From positions 1-64,000 of the forward strand of contig NZ_AGUF01000085.1 in NCBI RefSeq assembly GCF_000236785.1: a DNA stretch of 64,000 bases, in the 5' to 3' direction. The notes under the pieces are model-generated. The model ran no database searches, had not been told where the DNA came from, and saw only the letters and a program-made list of their open reading frames with translations. Both the position numbers and the translations under genes were made by a program. Position 1 is the stretch's first letter. The number at the start of each line of letters is the position of its first letter. Origin of the DNA: Achromobacter arsenitoxydans SY8 (GTDB taxonomy: Bacteria > Pseudomonadota > Gammaproteobacteria > Burkholderiales > Burkholderiaceae_B). Below are positions 20,101 to 28,309 of the stretch, piece by piece.

Positions 20101-22366
20101 CGGCAAGCTGATCGAGAAGATGGACGGCACCAAGGGCAAGCTGAAGTGGGGCGGCGACGCCGCGATGCGCGGCGACAGCAAGAGCCTGCCCAAGAAGGTC
20201 AAGCTGGTGGACTTGTTCTCCGGCCCGGTGGCGCTTAACGCTCAAGGCGAGGCGGACATTCCGCTGGACCTGCCCGACTTCAACGGCACGCTGCGCCTGA
20301 TGGCCGTGGCCTTTACGCCGGACAACTACGGCAGCACCGACGCCGAAATGGTGGTGGCGGCCCCGATAGTGGCTGAACTGAATACCCCGCGCTTCATCAC
20401 GCCGGGCGACCAGGCCGCCATCGCGCTGGACGTGACCAACCTGAGCGGCGCCGAACAGAAGGTGTCGGTCAAGCTGGAAGCGCTGGATCCGCTGGCCATC
20501 ATCGACGGCGTGCGCACCATTACCCTCAAGGACAAGCAACGGACCACGCTGCGCTTTACCGCGACCACCACGGGCTCGTACGGCCTGGGCCTGATGCGCC
20601 TGACCGTGGACGGGCAGGGCGGCGCCAAGCCGGTGCATATCGTGCGCGAATCGGTGCTGCAGGTGCAGCCTGCCCATGCGCCCGAGCGTCAGGTTCGTCG
20701 CCTGCGCCTGAACCCCGGCGAAACGCAGTCGCCGCAGGCCTCGTGGGTGGCGTCCTACTATCCGGATTCCACGACCGTCAGCCTGACGGTGTCGAACCGC
20801 CCGCCGTTCAACGTCAACCGTCTGGTCGAGGGCCTGCTCAACTATCCGTACGGATGCACCGAGCAGACCATCAGCGCGACCCTGCCGTGGGTGATGCTGG
20901 ACGAAGACGCGGCCAAGCAGTTCGGTCTCAAGCCGCGCACGCAGGCTGAACGCGAGGCCAAGGTGGCGGGCGCGCTCGGCCGCCTGGCAGGCATGCGCAA
21001 CGCCGTGGGCTCCTATAACCTGTGGAGCAGCTCGTCGTCTCGCGACGTGTGGCTGACGGCCTACGCCGTGGGCTTCATGCAAGATGCGCGCGACAAGGGC
21101 TTCGAGGTGCAGGAAGCCACGCTGGACCGTTCCCGGACCTGGCTGCTCGAACAGGTGCAGCAGGGCACGGGCGGCTTCGGCACGTGGTCGGCAAACCTGC
21201 GCCGCAACGTCGACGCGGGCCGCATCGACAGCGGCGACGCCAACATCCTGCGCGAAGACCACCGCCGCTTTGCCGGCCTGGCCACCGCCGCGCTGGTGCT
21301 GGCGCGCGACAAGAAGGCGCCGCTGTCGACCGTGCGCCAGATCTTCGACAACTACCAGGAGCGCGCGCGCTCGCCGTTGCCGCTGGTGCAGCTGGCCGCC
21401 GCCTTCAAGCTGATGGGCGACGAAGGGCGCATGAAGCAGGCGCTCGATCTGGCGATGAATCGCGCCTACGGCATCAACATCAACAACCGCAACAGCGCCT
21501 ACTACGACGAGTGGATGGGCGACTACGGCAGCAGCGTGCGCGACTATGCGCTTGCCTATGCGCTGGTCGACCAGTACGAGCTTCGCCACGAGCGCAGCGA
21601 GAATCTGCTGACGCAGCTGTCGAGCCGCCTGGGCAACCGCTCCTATCTGTCCACCCAGGAACAGATGGCGTTGTTGCTGGCAGCCCGCGCCGCCGGCGGC
21701 AGCAAGAACACGCCGTGGGAAGCGGCGCTGACGGTCAACGGCCAGCGCAAGCCGCTGTCGGGCGGCAAGAGCGACCAGACTGTGGCGCTGACGGCGGCCG
21801 ACCTGGCGAACACGCAGCTCCAGAACACGGGTAGCCAATCGCTGTTCGTCGAATACGACATCCAGGGCAGCCCGACCGCCACGCCCGCGCCGCGCAACGA
21901 CGTCATCCAGCTCAAGCGCGGCTGGTATCGCCCGGACGGCAAGCCTTGGGACGGCGGCACGTTGCAGACCGGCGATATGCTGGTGGTGTGGGTGCAGGCC
22001 AGCGCCAATCAGAATATCCCTGACGGGCTGCTGGTGGATCGCGTGCCGGCCGGTTTCGAGGTCGAGAACCTGAACCTGTCGCAAAGCCCCGAGATGCAGG
22101 ATTGGAGGATCGGCGGACGCCGCGTGGCCGACGCCATGTCCGATTCCAACATCAAGCATCGCGAATTCCGCGACGACCGCTACGTGGCCGCAGTGTCGCT
22201 GGGCCGCGGCAAGGTGGACGTGTTCTATCTGGTGCGTGTCGTCACGCCGGGCCGCTATGCGGTGCCGTCGACGGTGGCCGAAGACATGTATCGCCCGGAA
22301 ATCCGGGGTGTAGGTGAGCAATGGAGCACGGTCGAAATCCGGGATCGCGGCGCCAAGCGTCCTTGA
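17153..22366 (+). CDS. Bacterial alpha-2-macroglobulin family protein
   Basis: Large periplasmic protease-trapping protein of 1737 residues (YfhM/ECAM type). Known members present a bait region, and cleavage exposes a thioester that captures the attacking protease. The thioester motif CTEQ is intact at C1235-Q1238 (YPYGCTEQTIS), followed by an alpha-helical thioester domain rich in TAYAVGFMQDAR-type repeats. The region before it is a series of beta-sandwich macroglobulin domains. The N-terminus (KTWLAVAGVAVLAGAIGVGWWMG) is a membrane anchor with no lipobox cysteine, unlike E. coli YfhM, a lipoprotein. I chose the GTG at 17153 because GGGGAGG lies 6 bp before it; a TTG ten codons upstream is too close to its AAGGAG. 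The gene overlaps pbpC by 46 bp. Confidence 0.93.
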   Translation: MSGKISKTWLAVAGVAVLAGAIGVGWWMGKERQPVNPAPAPVAQAAAGAAQQAGTPALPASAVVGNADPFAALNCQPRQFNDALSLAVTFTQPVDAKANLDSFLQVTDTGSTVGKSDQDSESAASAGQQPASVRPGDSAPKGKIVKGNWVVGDNPRVVYFPYVQPQRSYSITVRSGLPGAGDKVALAEASHCDVSTQAMPPSFYFASRGVVLPAGQNGGLPVATVNVPEVDVQFLRVSPERVPELFETVLGVGRSAAQAEDDDGGDYDENDWRYAGNRSLKGSVSNWDLDRLNTLTTSVYQGRFVTDDKPNRRHVTFLPVEGIKELQEPGIYVAVMSQPGRFRYEYQVTYFYVSDIGLHARRYSDRIEAYSVSLKSGQAISGAVFELVDGAGKSLAKAAADAQGHVRFDGSFANARVIRASRDKEMTVLALGEPALDLSEFDTGGHASRANNLFVYAGRNLYRPGETFNVSVLPRDLDGRVLTPSPLTATLKRPDGRTVQTALWQPRKDLPGYVERAIDLPLDAQTGTWLLELRVDPASKAADASWKFQVEEFLPERMKMTLTSGQQVLSPNEELTVDVQGDYLYGAPAAGNRLLATFQVKRDRYALAQQWPGFIFGDVADDTRRSFGELPEAALDSKGYAQLEVNPNADGAHSPMKVRVSASLLESGGRPVVRSIERSVWPASKLIGVRPQFDSDVTRESAPAAFEVIRANADGKIEPLAQAQMRLFREERQYYWRFDDQRGWNSGYTETEELVDSREIALKDRTQLTVAVKWGRYRLEISDPETGETMRYRFYAGWNAQDADAMGNRPDRVQMKLEGVPAKPGDSVKLTLTPPHDGQALITVEGDRMLWSKWVAVKATGTEVEIPVDKDWKRHDLYVAAAVFRPGSEGDRVTPARALGLAFLPIASADRKLDVKLTAPQKVVPETKTTVRVKVDGAQGKQATVTLSAVDVGILNINQYATPDPLDYFFGKHRYAPELLDMYGKLIEKMDGTKGKLKWGGDAAMRGDSKSLPKKVKLVDLFSGPVALNAQGEADIPLDLPDFNGTLRLMAVAFTPDNYGSTDAEMVVAAPIVAELNTPRFITPGDQAAIALDVTNLSGAEQKVSVKLEALDPLAIIDGVRTITLKDKQRTTLRFTATTTGSYGLGLMRLTVDGQGGAKPVHIVRESVLQVQPAHAPERQVRRLRLNPGETQSPQASWVASYYPDSTTVSLTVSNRPPFNVNRLVEGLLNYPYGCTEQTISATLPWVMLDEDAAKQFGLKPRTQAEREAKVAGALGRLAGMRNAVGSYNLWSSSSSRDVWLTAYAVGFMQDARDKGFEVQEATLDRSRTWLLEQVQQGTGGFGTWSANLRRNVDAGRIDSGDANILREDHRRFAGLATAALVLARDKKAPLSTVRQIFDNYQERARSPLPLVQLAAAFKLMGDEGRMKQALDLAMNRAYGININNRNSAYYDEWMGDYGSSVRDYALAYALVDQYELRHERSENLLTQLSSRLGNRSYLSTQEQMALLLAARAAGGSKNTPWEAALTVNGQRKPLSGGKSDQTVALTAADLANTQLQNTGSQSLFVEYDIQGSPTATPAPRNDVIQLKRGWYRPDGKPWDGGTLQTGDMLVVWVQASANQNIPDGLLVDRVPAGFEVENLNLSQSPEMQDWRIGGRRVADAMSDSNIKHREFRDDRYVAAVSLGRGKVDVFYLVRVVTPGRYAVPSTVAEDMYRPEIRGVGEQWSTVEIRDRGAKRP

Positions 22367-24582
22367 ACCCCGATGTCGCTGCAACGGCGGGCGCCGCGCG
22401 CGCCCGCCGCTGGCGGCGGCGCGGGATCCTCGCGGCCAGCGCGTTGTCAGCGCTGGCCGCGTTGCTATTCGCGCTGGATCGCCTGTATCCGCTGCCGCCC
22501 ATTGATTCGGGCGGGGCGGCGGTGGTCGTCGCCGACGACGGCACGCCGCTGCGCAACTATCCCAGCCGCGACGGCATCTGGCGCTACCCGGTCACGCCGG
22601 ACCAGGTGTCGAAACCGTATCTGGAAACGCTGCTGACCTATGAGGACCGCTGGTTCTACTGGCATCCCGGGGTGAACCCGGTGGCGCTTGCGCGCGCGGG
22701 CTGGCAGTGGGCCACCAACCGCCGGATCGTGTCGGGCGGATCGACATTGACCATGCAGGTGGCGCGGCTCATCGACCCCCAGCTTGCCGGCAAGCCGTCG
22801 CGCTCGATGTCCGCCAAGCTGCGTCAGGCCTGGCGGGCCGTGCAGCTCGAGATGCACTACAGCAAGGATGAAATCCTGTCGCTCTATCTGACGCATGCCC
22901 CCATGGGCGGCATCGTGGAGGGGGTGGAGATGGGATCGCGGCTCTGGCTGGGCAAGCCGGCCCGCGACCTCGGTCCGGCCGAGGCCGCCATGCTGACTGC
23001 TTTGCCGCAGGCGCCTTCGCGGCTGCGGCCCGACCGCCATCCCGAAGCCGCGCAGGCCGCGCGCGACAAGGTGCTGGACCGCATGGCCGAACTGGGCCGC
23101 TGGACGCCGGAAAAAGTGGCGGACGCCAAGATCGAAACGGTGATCGCTCCGCCGCTGCGGGCGCGTTGGCTGGCGCCCCTGGCGGCGCAGCGGCTTCTGC
23201 AGGAGGCGGGCGCCGCGCCCGGCGCGCGCCGTCCGGGCGTGCGGCCGCCGCTGGTGACGTCCACGCTGGACGCGGATATGCAGGCCTCGGTGGAGCAAAT
23301 GCTGCTGGACCGGGTCGATGGTCTGCCGCCTAAGGTGTCGATGGCGGTGTTGGTGATGGACAACGACAGCCTGGAGATCAAGGCCTACGCGGGGTCTGCG
23401 GACTTCTCCGACGATACCCGCTACGCCCATGTGGACATGGTGCGGGGCGTGCGGTCGCCGGGTTCCACGCTCAAGCCGTTCCTGTATGCCCAGGCCCTGG
23501 ACGAAGGGCTGATCCATTCGGAAAGCCTGCTGATCGACGCGCCGATGTCGTTCGGCGGCTACGCGCCGGGCAATTTCCAGGCGGCTTTCTCCGGCCCGAT
23601 CAGTGTGGCGCAGGCCTTGCAGCGGTCGCTGAACGTGCCGGCGGTGGACCTGCTGGACCGCGTCGGCCCCGTCAGTTTTGCCTCGGTCATGCTGTCGGGC
23701 GGGGTCAAGTTACGTTTGCCCGCTGGCGCGGAACCGAATTTGAGCTTGATTTTGGGCGGGGGCGGCACCACATTGGAAGAACTGGTCGGCGCTTATCGCG
23801 CGCTGGCCCGTGGCGGCGTCTCGGGGCGGCCGCGGCTCAGGGCGGAGCAGCCCAGGGTCGAGTCCCGTATGATGAGTCCTGGTGCGGCCTGGATCGTTCG
23901 AGATATCCTGGAAGGCGGCGGTCACCCCGACCGCCCGTTCTATCAGCCGGGCAGTCCCGGGCGGCAACTGGCCTGGAAAACCGGGACCAGTTTCGGATTT
24001 CGGGATGCCTGGGCCGTCGGAGTGACCGACAGATGGACGATCGGCGTCTGGGTAGGACGCCCGGACGGCACGCCGAACCCGGGGTTTTTCGGGGCGAATG
24101 TGGCGGCGCCGCTACTGCAGGACATCGTGTCGGCGTTGCCGGAAGGCGCCCAGCAGGTCCGCGTCAAGCCCGAAACGGTGCAGGCGGCCGTGACGTGCTG
24201 GCCCTTGGGTTACCGGCTGGGTAGCGTGCCCTCGGGAACGTGTCCCGAACAGCGTGCGGCCTGGACGCTCAACGATACGGCGCCGCCGTCGTTCGCGGGC
24301 TACGCCGATGCCGCCAAGGGGCCCTTGCGCCTGGGGGGCGTCGCCAGCGGCTCGGTGCTGCGGCCCGTGCCCGGCATGCGCCAGGTGGCGGTGGACGTGG
24401 ACGTCCAGGGCGCAGAAGGCGAAGTATGGTGGATGCTCGATGGCCGTGTCGCGAGTCACGGTCAGGCGGGTCATCCGTTTAATTTGGTGCTGGCGCGGGA
24501 CGGTCGGTATACGCTAACCGTCATGGATACACATGGCCGCCACGACAGCGTGGTTTTTGAAATCGCTGGCGTTACGCCATGA
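22321..24582 (+). CDS. pbpC: Penicillin-binding protein 1C
   Basis: Bifunctional class A penicillin-binding protein, anchored in the inner membrane. It has 753 residues. After a basic N-terminus and one membrane helix (about 37-55) comes the glycosyltransferase domain (YEDRWFYWHPGVNP, GGSTLTMQVARL). The transpeptidase domain follows with S382-T-L-K385, SLN and K553-T-G-T-S, and a C-terminal BiPBP_C-type beta domain ends the protein. The start at 22321 has AGGTGA just upstream and lies inside the macroglobulin gene (46-bp overlap), implying coupled translation. The macroglobulin-PBP1C pairing is seen in E. coli too and suggests a cell-wall repair and protease defence pair. Confidence 0.95.
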   Translation: MEHGRNPGSRRQASLNPDVAATAGAARARRWRRRGILAASALSALAALLFALDRLYPLPPIDSGGAAVVVADDGTPLRNYPSRDGIWRYPVTPDQVSKPYLETLLTYEDRWFYWHPGVNPVALARAGWQWATNRRIVSGGSTLTMQVARLIDPQLAGKPSRSMSAKLRQAWRAVQLEMHYSKDEILSLYLTHAPMGGIVEGVEMGSRLWLGKPARDLGPAEAAMLTALPQAPSRLRPDRHPEAAQAARDKVLDRMAELGRWTPEKVADAKIETVIAPPLRARWLAPLAAQRLLQEAGAAPGARRPGVRPPLVTSTLDADMQASVEQMLLDRVDGLPPKVSMAVLVMDNDSLEIKAYAGSADFSDDTRYAHVDMVRGVRSPGSTLKPFLYAQALDEGLIHSESLLIDAPMSFGGYAPGNFQAAFSGPISVAQALQRSLNVPAVDLLDRVGPVSFASVMLSGGVKLRLPAGAEPNLSLILGGGGTTLEELVGAYRALARGGVSGRPRLRAEQPRVESRMMSPGAAWIVRDILEGGGHPDRPFYQPGSPGRQLAWKTGTSFGFRDAWAVGVTDRWTIGVWVGRPDGTPNPGFFGANVAAPLLQDIVSALPEGAQQVRVKPETVQAAVTCWPLGYRLGSVPSGTCPEQRAAWTLNDTAPPSFAGYADAAKGPLRLGGVASGSVLRPVPGMRQVAVDVDVQGAEGEVWWMLDGRVASHGQAGHPFNLVLARDGRYTLTVMDTHGRHDSVVFEIAGVTP

Positions 24583-24637
24583 TCGGCATAGAATATGAAT
24601 CGTGTATTTGCCCGCTTCGATGCGTTACGGAGGAAGC

Positions 24638-26950
24638 GTGATTTCTCAAGAGCTTGAAGTCAGCCTGCATATGGCTTTCGTCGAGGCCCGTTCGGCCCGG
24701 CACGAATTTATTACCGTCGAGCATCTGCTGTTGGCGTTGCTCGACAACGCTTCGGCAGTCGAGGTTCTGCGCGCATGCGCCGCCAACCTTGACGACTTGC
24801 GCCGCAACCTGCGCCAGTTCGTTTCGGAAAACACTCCGGTGATTCCCAGCGGCGCCGAAGTCGACACGCAACCGACATTGGGTTTCCAGCGCGTTATCCA
24901 GCGCGCGATCATGCATGTTTCGGCCGGCGGAACGGGCAAGAAGCCCGTTACCGGCGCCAACGTGCTGGTGGCCATTTTTGGCGAAAAAGACTCGCATGCC
25001 GTTTATTACCTGCAACAGCAGGGCGTGACGCGGCTGGACGTCGTCAATTTCCTGTCTCATGGCATTACCAAACAGCCGCAGGTGGAGTCCGCCGCCGTGC
25101 AGAAAGAGCAACAGCCTAATGGCGAAGAGCAGGGCGACTCCCGCCAGTCGCCGCTGGATCAGTACGCCACCGACCTAAACGCCGCCGCGCTTGCGGGCCG
25201 CATTGACCCCCTGATCGGCCGCGAGCACGAAGTCGAGCGCGTCATCCAGGTGCTGTGCCGCCGCCGCAAGAATAATCCGCTGCTGGTCGGCGAAGCCGGT
25301 GTCGGCAAGACCGCCATCGCCGAAGGCCTGGCCTGGCGCATCACGCGCGGCGAAGTGCCCGAAGTCCTGCAGGCCGCCCAGGTCTATTCGCTGGACATGG
25401 GCGCGCTGCTGGCCGGCACCAAGTACCGCGGCGACTTCGAACAGCGCCTGAAGGGCGTGCTCAAGCAGATCCGCGGCAACCCCGACGCCATACTGTTCAT
25501 CGACGAAATCCATACGCTGATCGGCGCCGGCTCGGCCTCGGGCGGCACGCTGGACGCCTCCAACCTGCTCAAGCCGGCTTTGTCGTCCGGGCAGCTCAAG
25601 TGCATCGGCGCGACCACCTACACCGAATACCGCGGCGTCTTCGAAAAAGACCACGCCCTGTCGCGCCGGTTCCAAAAGATCGACGTGCCCGAACCCAGCA
25701 TCGAACAGACCGTGCAGATCCTGCGCGGCCTGAAGAGCCGCTTCGAAGAGCACCACAGCGTGCGCTATTCGGCTGCCGCGCTGTCGGCCGCCGCCGAGCT
25801 TTCGGCCCGCTTCATCAATGACCGCCATCTGCCCGACAAGGCCATCGACGTCATCGACGAGGCCGGCGCCGCCCAGCGCCTGCTGCCGCGTTCGCGCCAG
25901 AAGAAGGTGATCGGCAAGGTCGATATCGAGAACATCGTCTCCAAGATCGCGCGCATTCCGCCGCAGTCCGTCTCCAACGACGACCGCAGCAAGCTCGCCA
26001 CGCTGGACCGCGACCTGAAAACGGTGGTGTTCGGCCAGGACGGCGCCATTGATGCGCTGTCGGCCGCCATCAAGATGGCGCGCTCGGGCCTGGGCAAGCC
26101 GGAAAAGCCGATCGGCGCCTTCCTGCTGTCGGGTCCCACCGGCGTGGGCAAGACCGAAGTCGCCCGCCAGCTCGCCTTCACACTGGGCGTGGAACTGCTG
26201 CGCTTCGACATGTCGGAATACATGGAACGCCACGCGGTGTCGCGCCTGATCGGCGCGCCGCCGGGATACGTAGGGTTCGACCAGGGCGGGCTGCTCACCG
26301 AGGCCATCACCAAGCAGCCGCATTGCGTGCTGCTGCTCGATGAAATCGAAAAGGCGCACCCGGATGTCTTCAACATCCTGCTGCAGGTCATGGACCACGG
26401 CACCCTAACCGACAATAACGGGCGCAAGGCCGACTTCCGCAACGTCATCCTCATCATGACGACCAACGCGGGCGCCGAGACCTTGAATCGTCCGTCGATC
26501 GGATTTGCGAATTCGCGCATGGTGGGCGACGAAATGGCGGAAATCCGCCGCATGTTCACGCCTGAATTCCGCAACCGCCTGGACGCGATCATCCCCTTCG
26601 CCTCGCTGAACCACGAAGTCATCATGCGCGTCGTGGACAAGTTCCTTATGCAGCTGGAAGACCAACTGCATGAGCGCCGCGTGGAAGCCGTCTTCACCAC
26701 GCGCCTGCGTGAACACCTTGCCAAGGAGGGGTTCGACCCGCTCATGGGCGCGCGTCCCATGCAACGCCTCATCCAGGACACCATCCGGCGCGCGCTGGCC
26801 GACGAGCTGCTCTTCGGCAAGCTGGTCGACGGCGGTTCGGTCACCGTGGACCTGGACGAGTCGGGCAAGGTTACGCTGGACTTCGACGACAGCGGCAAGC
26901 CGCCGTCATCGGACGCGCCGGACAAGCAGGAAGTCGAACTGGTCGACTAA
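24638..26950 (+). CDS. clpA: ATP-dependent Clp protease ATP-binding subunit ClpA
   Basis: Hexameric AAA+ unfoldase that feeds ClpP. The 770-residue protein has the N-domain that binds ClpS ([36 protein letters not shown]), D1 with Walker A GEAGVGKT (218-225) and [12 protein letters not shown], and D2 with GPTGVGKT (499-506) and [10 protein letters not shown]. The ClpP-docking loop has I621-G-F623. The GTG at 24638 is chosen because GGAGGA precedes it by 4-5 bp and the protein then aligns with the E. coli start. A GTG 12 codons earlier has no ribosome site. It begins 56 bp after pbpC and runs into pqiA. Confidence 0.96.
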   Translation: MISQELEVSLHMAFVEARSARHEFITVEHLLLALLDNASAVEVLRACAANLDDLRRNLRQFVSENTPVIPSGAEVDTQPTLGFQRVIQRAIMHVSAGGTGKKPVTGANVLVAIFGEKDSHAVYYLQQQGVTRLDVVNFLSHGITKQPQVESAAVQKEQQPNGEEQGDSRQSPLDQYATDLNAAALAGRIDPLIGREHEVERVIQVLCRRRKNNPLLVGEAGVGKTAIAEGLAWRITRGEVPEVLQAAQVYSLDMGALLAGTKYRGDFEQRLKGVLKQIRGNPDAILFIDEIHTLIGAGSASGGTLDASNLLKPALSSGQLKCIGATTYTEYRGVFEKDHALSRRFQKIDVPEPSIEQTVQILRGLKSRFEEHHSVRYSAAALSAAAELSARFINDRHLPDKAIDVIDEAGAAQRLLPRSRQKKVIGKVDIENIVSKIARIPPQSVSNDDRSKLATLDRDLKTVVFGQDGAIDALSAAIKMARSGLGKPEKPIGAFLLSGPTGVGKTEVARQLAFTLGVELLRFDMSEYMERHAVSRLIGAPPGYVGFDQGGLLTEAITKQPHCVLLLDEIEKAHPDVFNILLQVMDHGTLTDNNGRKADFRNVILIMTTNAGAETLNRPSIGFANSRMVGDEMAEIRRMFTPEFRNRLDAIIPFASLNHEVIMRVVDKFLMQLEDQLHERRVEAVFTTRLREHLAKEGFDPLMGARPMQRLIQDTIRRALADELLFGKLVDGGSVTVDLDESGKVTLDFDDSGKPPSSDAPDKQEVELVD

Positions 26951-26954
26951 TCTG

Positions 26955-28271
26955 ATGACCGCGGACCGCCAGCCGCTGATCGAGTGCGAACACTGCGCGA
27001 GCATTTATCGCCGACATCAGCTTGAACCTGGCGAGACCGCCAATTGCGCCCGCTGCGGCGCCACCCTGTGGCGCTACAGCGGGCTTACTTTGTCCAATTG
27101 GCTGGCGCTCGCCATCTCCGCCCTGATCGTCTTCGGGGTGGCCAACGCCTACCCGGTCGCTTCGATGTCCGTCCAGGGCATGGTCCAGCAGGCGTCCTTG
27201 CTGGATGCCATTTCCATCACCTGGCGCCAGGGGCACTGGGTGGTCGCCGTCATGACCGGCCTGGCCGGCTTTGGGCTGCCGCTGCTGCAGCTCTCGGTGT
27301 TGCTTTGGGTCCTGGGGCCGCTGTCGCAGGGCCGTGAACCGGCCGGCTTTCACGGCGCCATGCGGCTGCTGGGCTTGCTCAGGCCGTGGTGCATGGTCCC
27401 GGTGTTCCTGCTGGGCGTGCTGGTGGCCGTGGTCAAGCTGGCGGGCATGGCGGCCGTATCGCCGGGCATCGGACTGGGCGCGTTCGGCGTCCTGACCATT
27501 CTGCTGACCATGCTGGGCCGCCTGTCGCCTCACGTGATATGGCGCTACGCCGAAAGCGTTGACGTGGTGCCCGTGCATGTGCCGGAGGCCGGGCCGGACG
27601 TGGTCCTGACCAGTTGCCACGTGTGCGGGCAGGTACAGGCGCTTCCACGCGACGCCGATCCCGAAGCGCACCATCATTGCGTGCGATGCGACGCGGTGGT
27701 GCACTTGCGCAAGCCGGATCACCGGGCACGCGCCTGGGCGCTGCTGCTTGCCGCCGTGGTGTTCTACATACCCGCCAATGTGCTGCCGGTGATGCAGGTA
27801 AGTTCGGTGCTGGGCGACAGCGCCCACACGATCCTGGGCGGCGTGGTGGAACTCTGGGAAATGGGTTCCTGGGATATCGCCCTGATCGTCTTCATCGCCA
27901 GCGTGGCGGTGCCGCTGACCAAGCTGCTTGCGCTTATTCTGTTGCTGCTGACGGAGCAGTGGCGCAGCACGACCAACCTGCGGCCGCGCACGCGTCTGTA
28001 TCAAATGGTGGAATTCATCGGCCAGTGGTCAATGCTGGACGTATTTGTCGTTATATTGCTGGCGGCGCTGGCCGATTTTCAGGGCTTGATGGAAATCAGC
28101 GCGGGCGCAGGCGCCGCCGCGTTTGGCGTCGTCGTGATCCTGACCATGTTGTCGGCCATGAGCTTCGACCTTCGCCGCAGCTGGGACCTTGAAGGCCAGA
28201 GCGAAATCGAATCAGCGCCGGTGCAGGCCCGGCGTTCGCCGGCGCAGGTCGCCGGCAAGGAAATGGGCTAG
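26955..28271 (+). CDS. pqiA: Intermembrane transport protein PqiA
   Basis: Inner-membrane component of the Pqi lipid-transport system. The 438-residue protein contains two PqiA domains, each headed by a zinc-ribbon: C11/C14...C31/C34 (CEHC, CARC) and a second CHVC...CVRC pair near residues 221-240. Each is followed by about four transmembrane helices. The ATG lies 4 bp past the clpA stop codon without a clear ribosome site, so translation is probably coupled to clpA. A frame open upstream inside clpA is a shadow. pqiB and pqiC follow. Confidence 0.93.
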   Translation: MTADRQPLIECEHCASIYRRHQLEPGETANCARCGATLWRYSGLTLSNWLALAISALIVFGVANAYPVASMSVQGMVQQASLLDAISITWRQGHWVVAVMTGLAGFGLPLLQLSVLLWVLGPLSQGREPAGFHGAMRLLGLLRPWCMVPVFLLGVLVAVVKLAGMAAVSPGIGLGAFGVLTILLTMLGRLSPHVIWRYAESVDVVPVHVPEAGPDVVLTSCHVCGQVQALPRDADPEAHHHCVRCDAVVHLRKPDHRARAWALLLAAVVFYIPANVLPVMQVSSVLGDSAHTILGGVVELWEMGSWDIALIVFIASVAVPLTKLLALILLLLTEQWRSTTNLRPRTRLYQMVEFIGQWSMLDVFVVILLAALADFQGLMEISAGAGAAAFGVVVILTMLSAMSFDLRRSWDLEGQSEIESAPVQARRSPAQVAGKEMG

Positions 28272-28309
28272 GAAGGCCGTTATTCCCCGCTCAATAAAAG
28301 GAAGAGTAG

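Noticed and set aside
17402-22384. Uninterrupted 1660-codon open frame antisense to the macroglobulin gene
   Set aside because: It mirrors the sense gene in the frame where GC-rich third positions remove stop codons; its protein is His/Gln/Arg/Val-rich with no recognisable domain, while the sense strand has an intact CTEQ macroglobulin.
26670-26954. Fusion of a ClpA-derived segment to PqiA
   Set aside because: The frame is merely open through the end of clpA; the clpA frame itself is intact and PqiA's own ATG (26955) yields the normal zinc-ribbon N-terminus.
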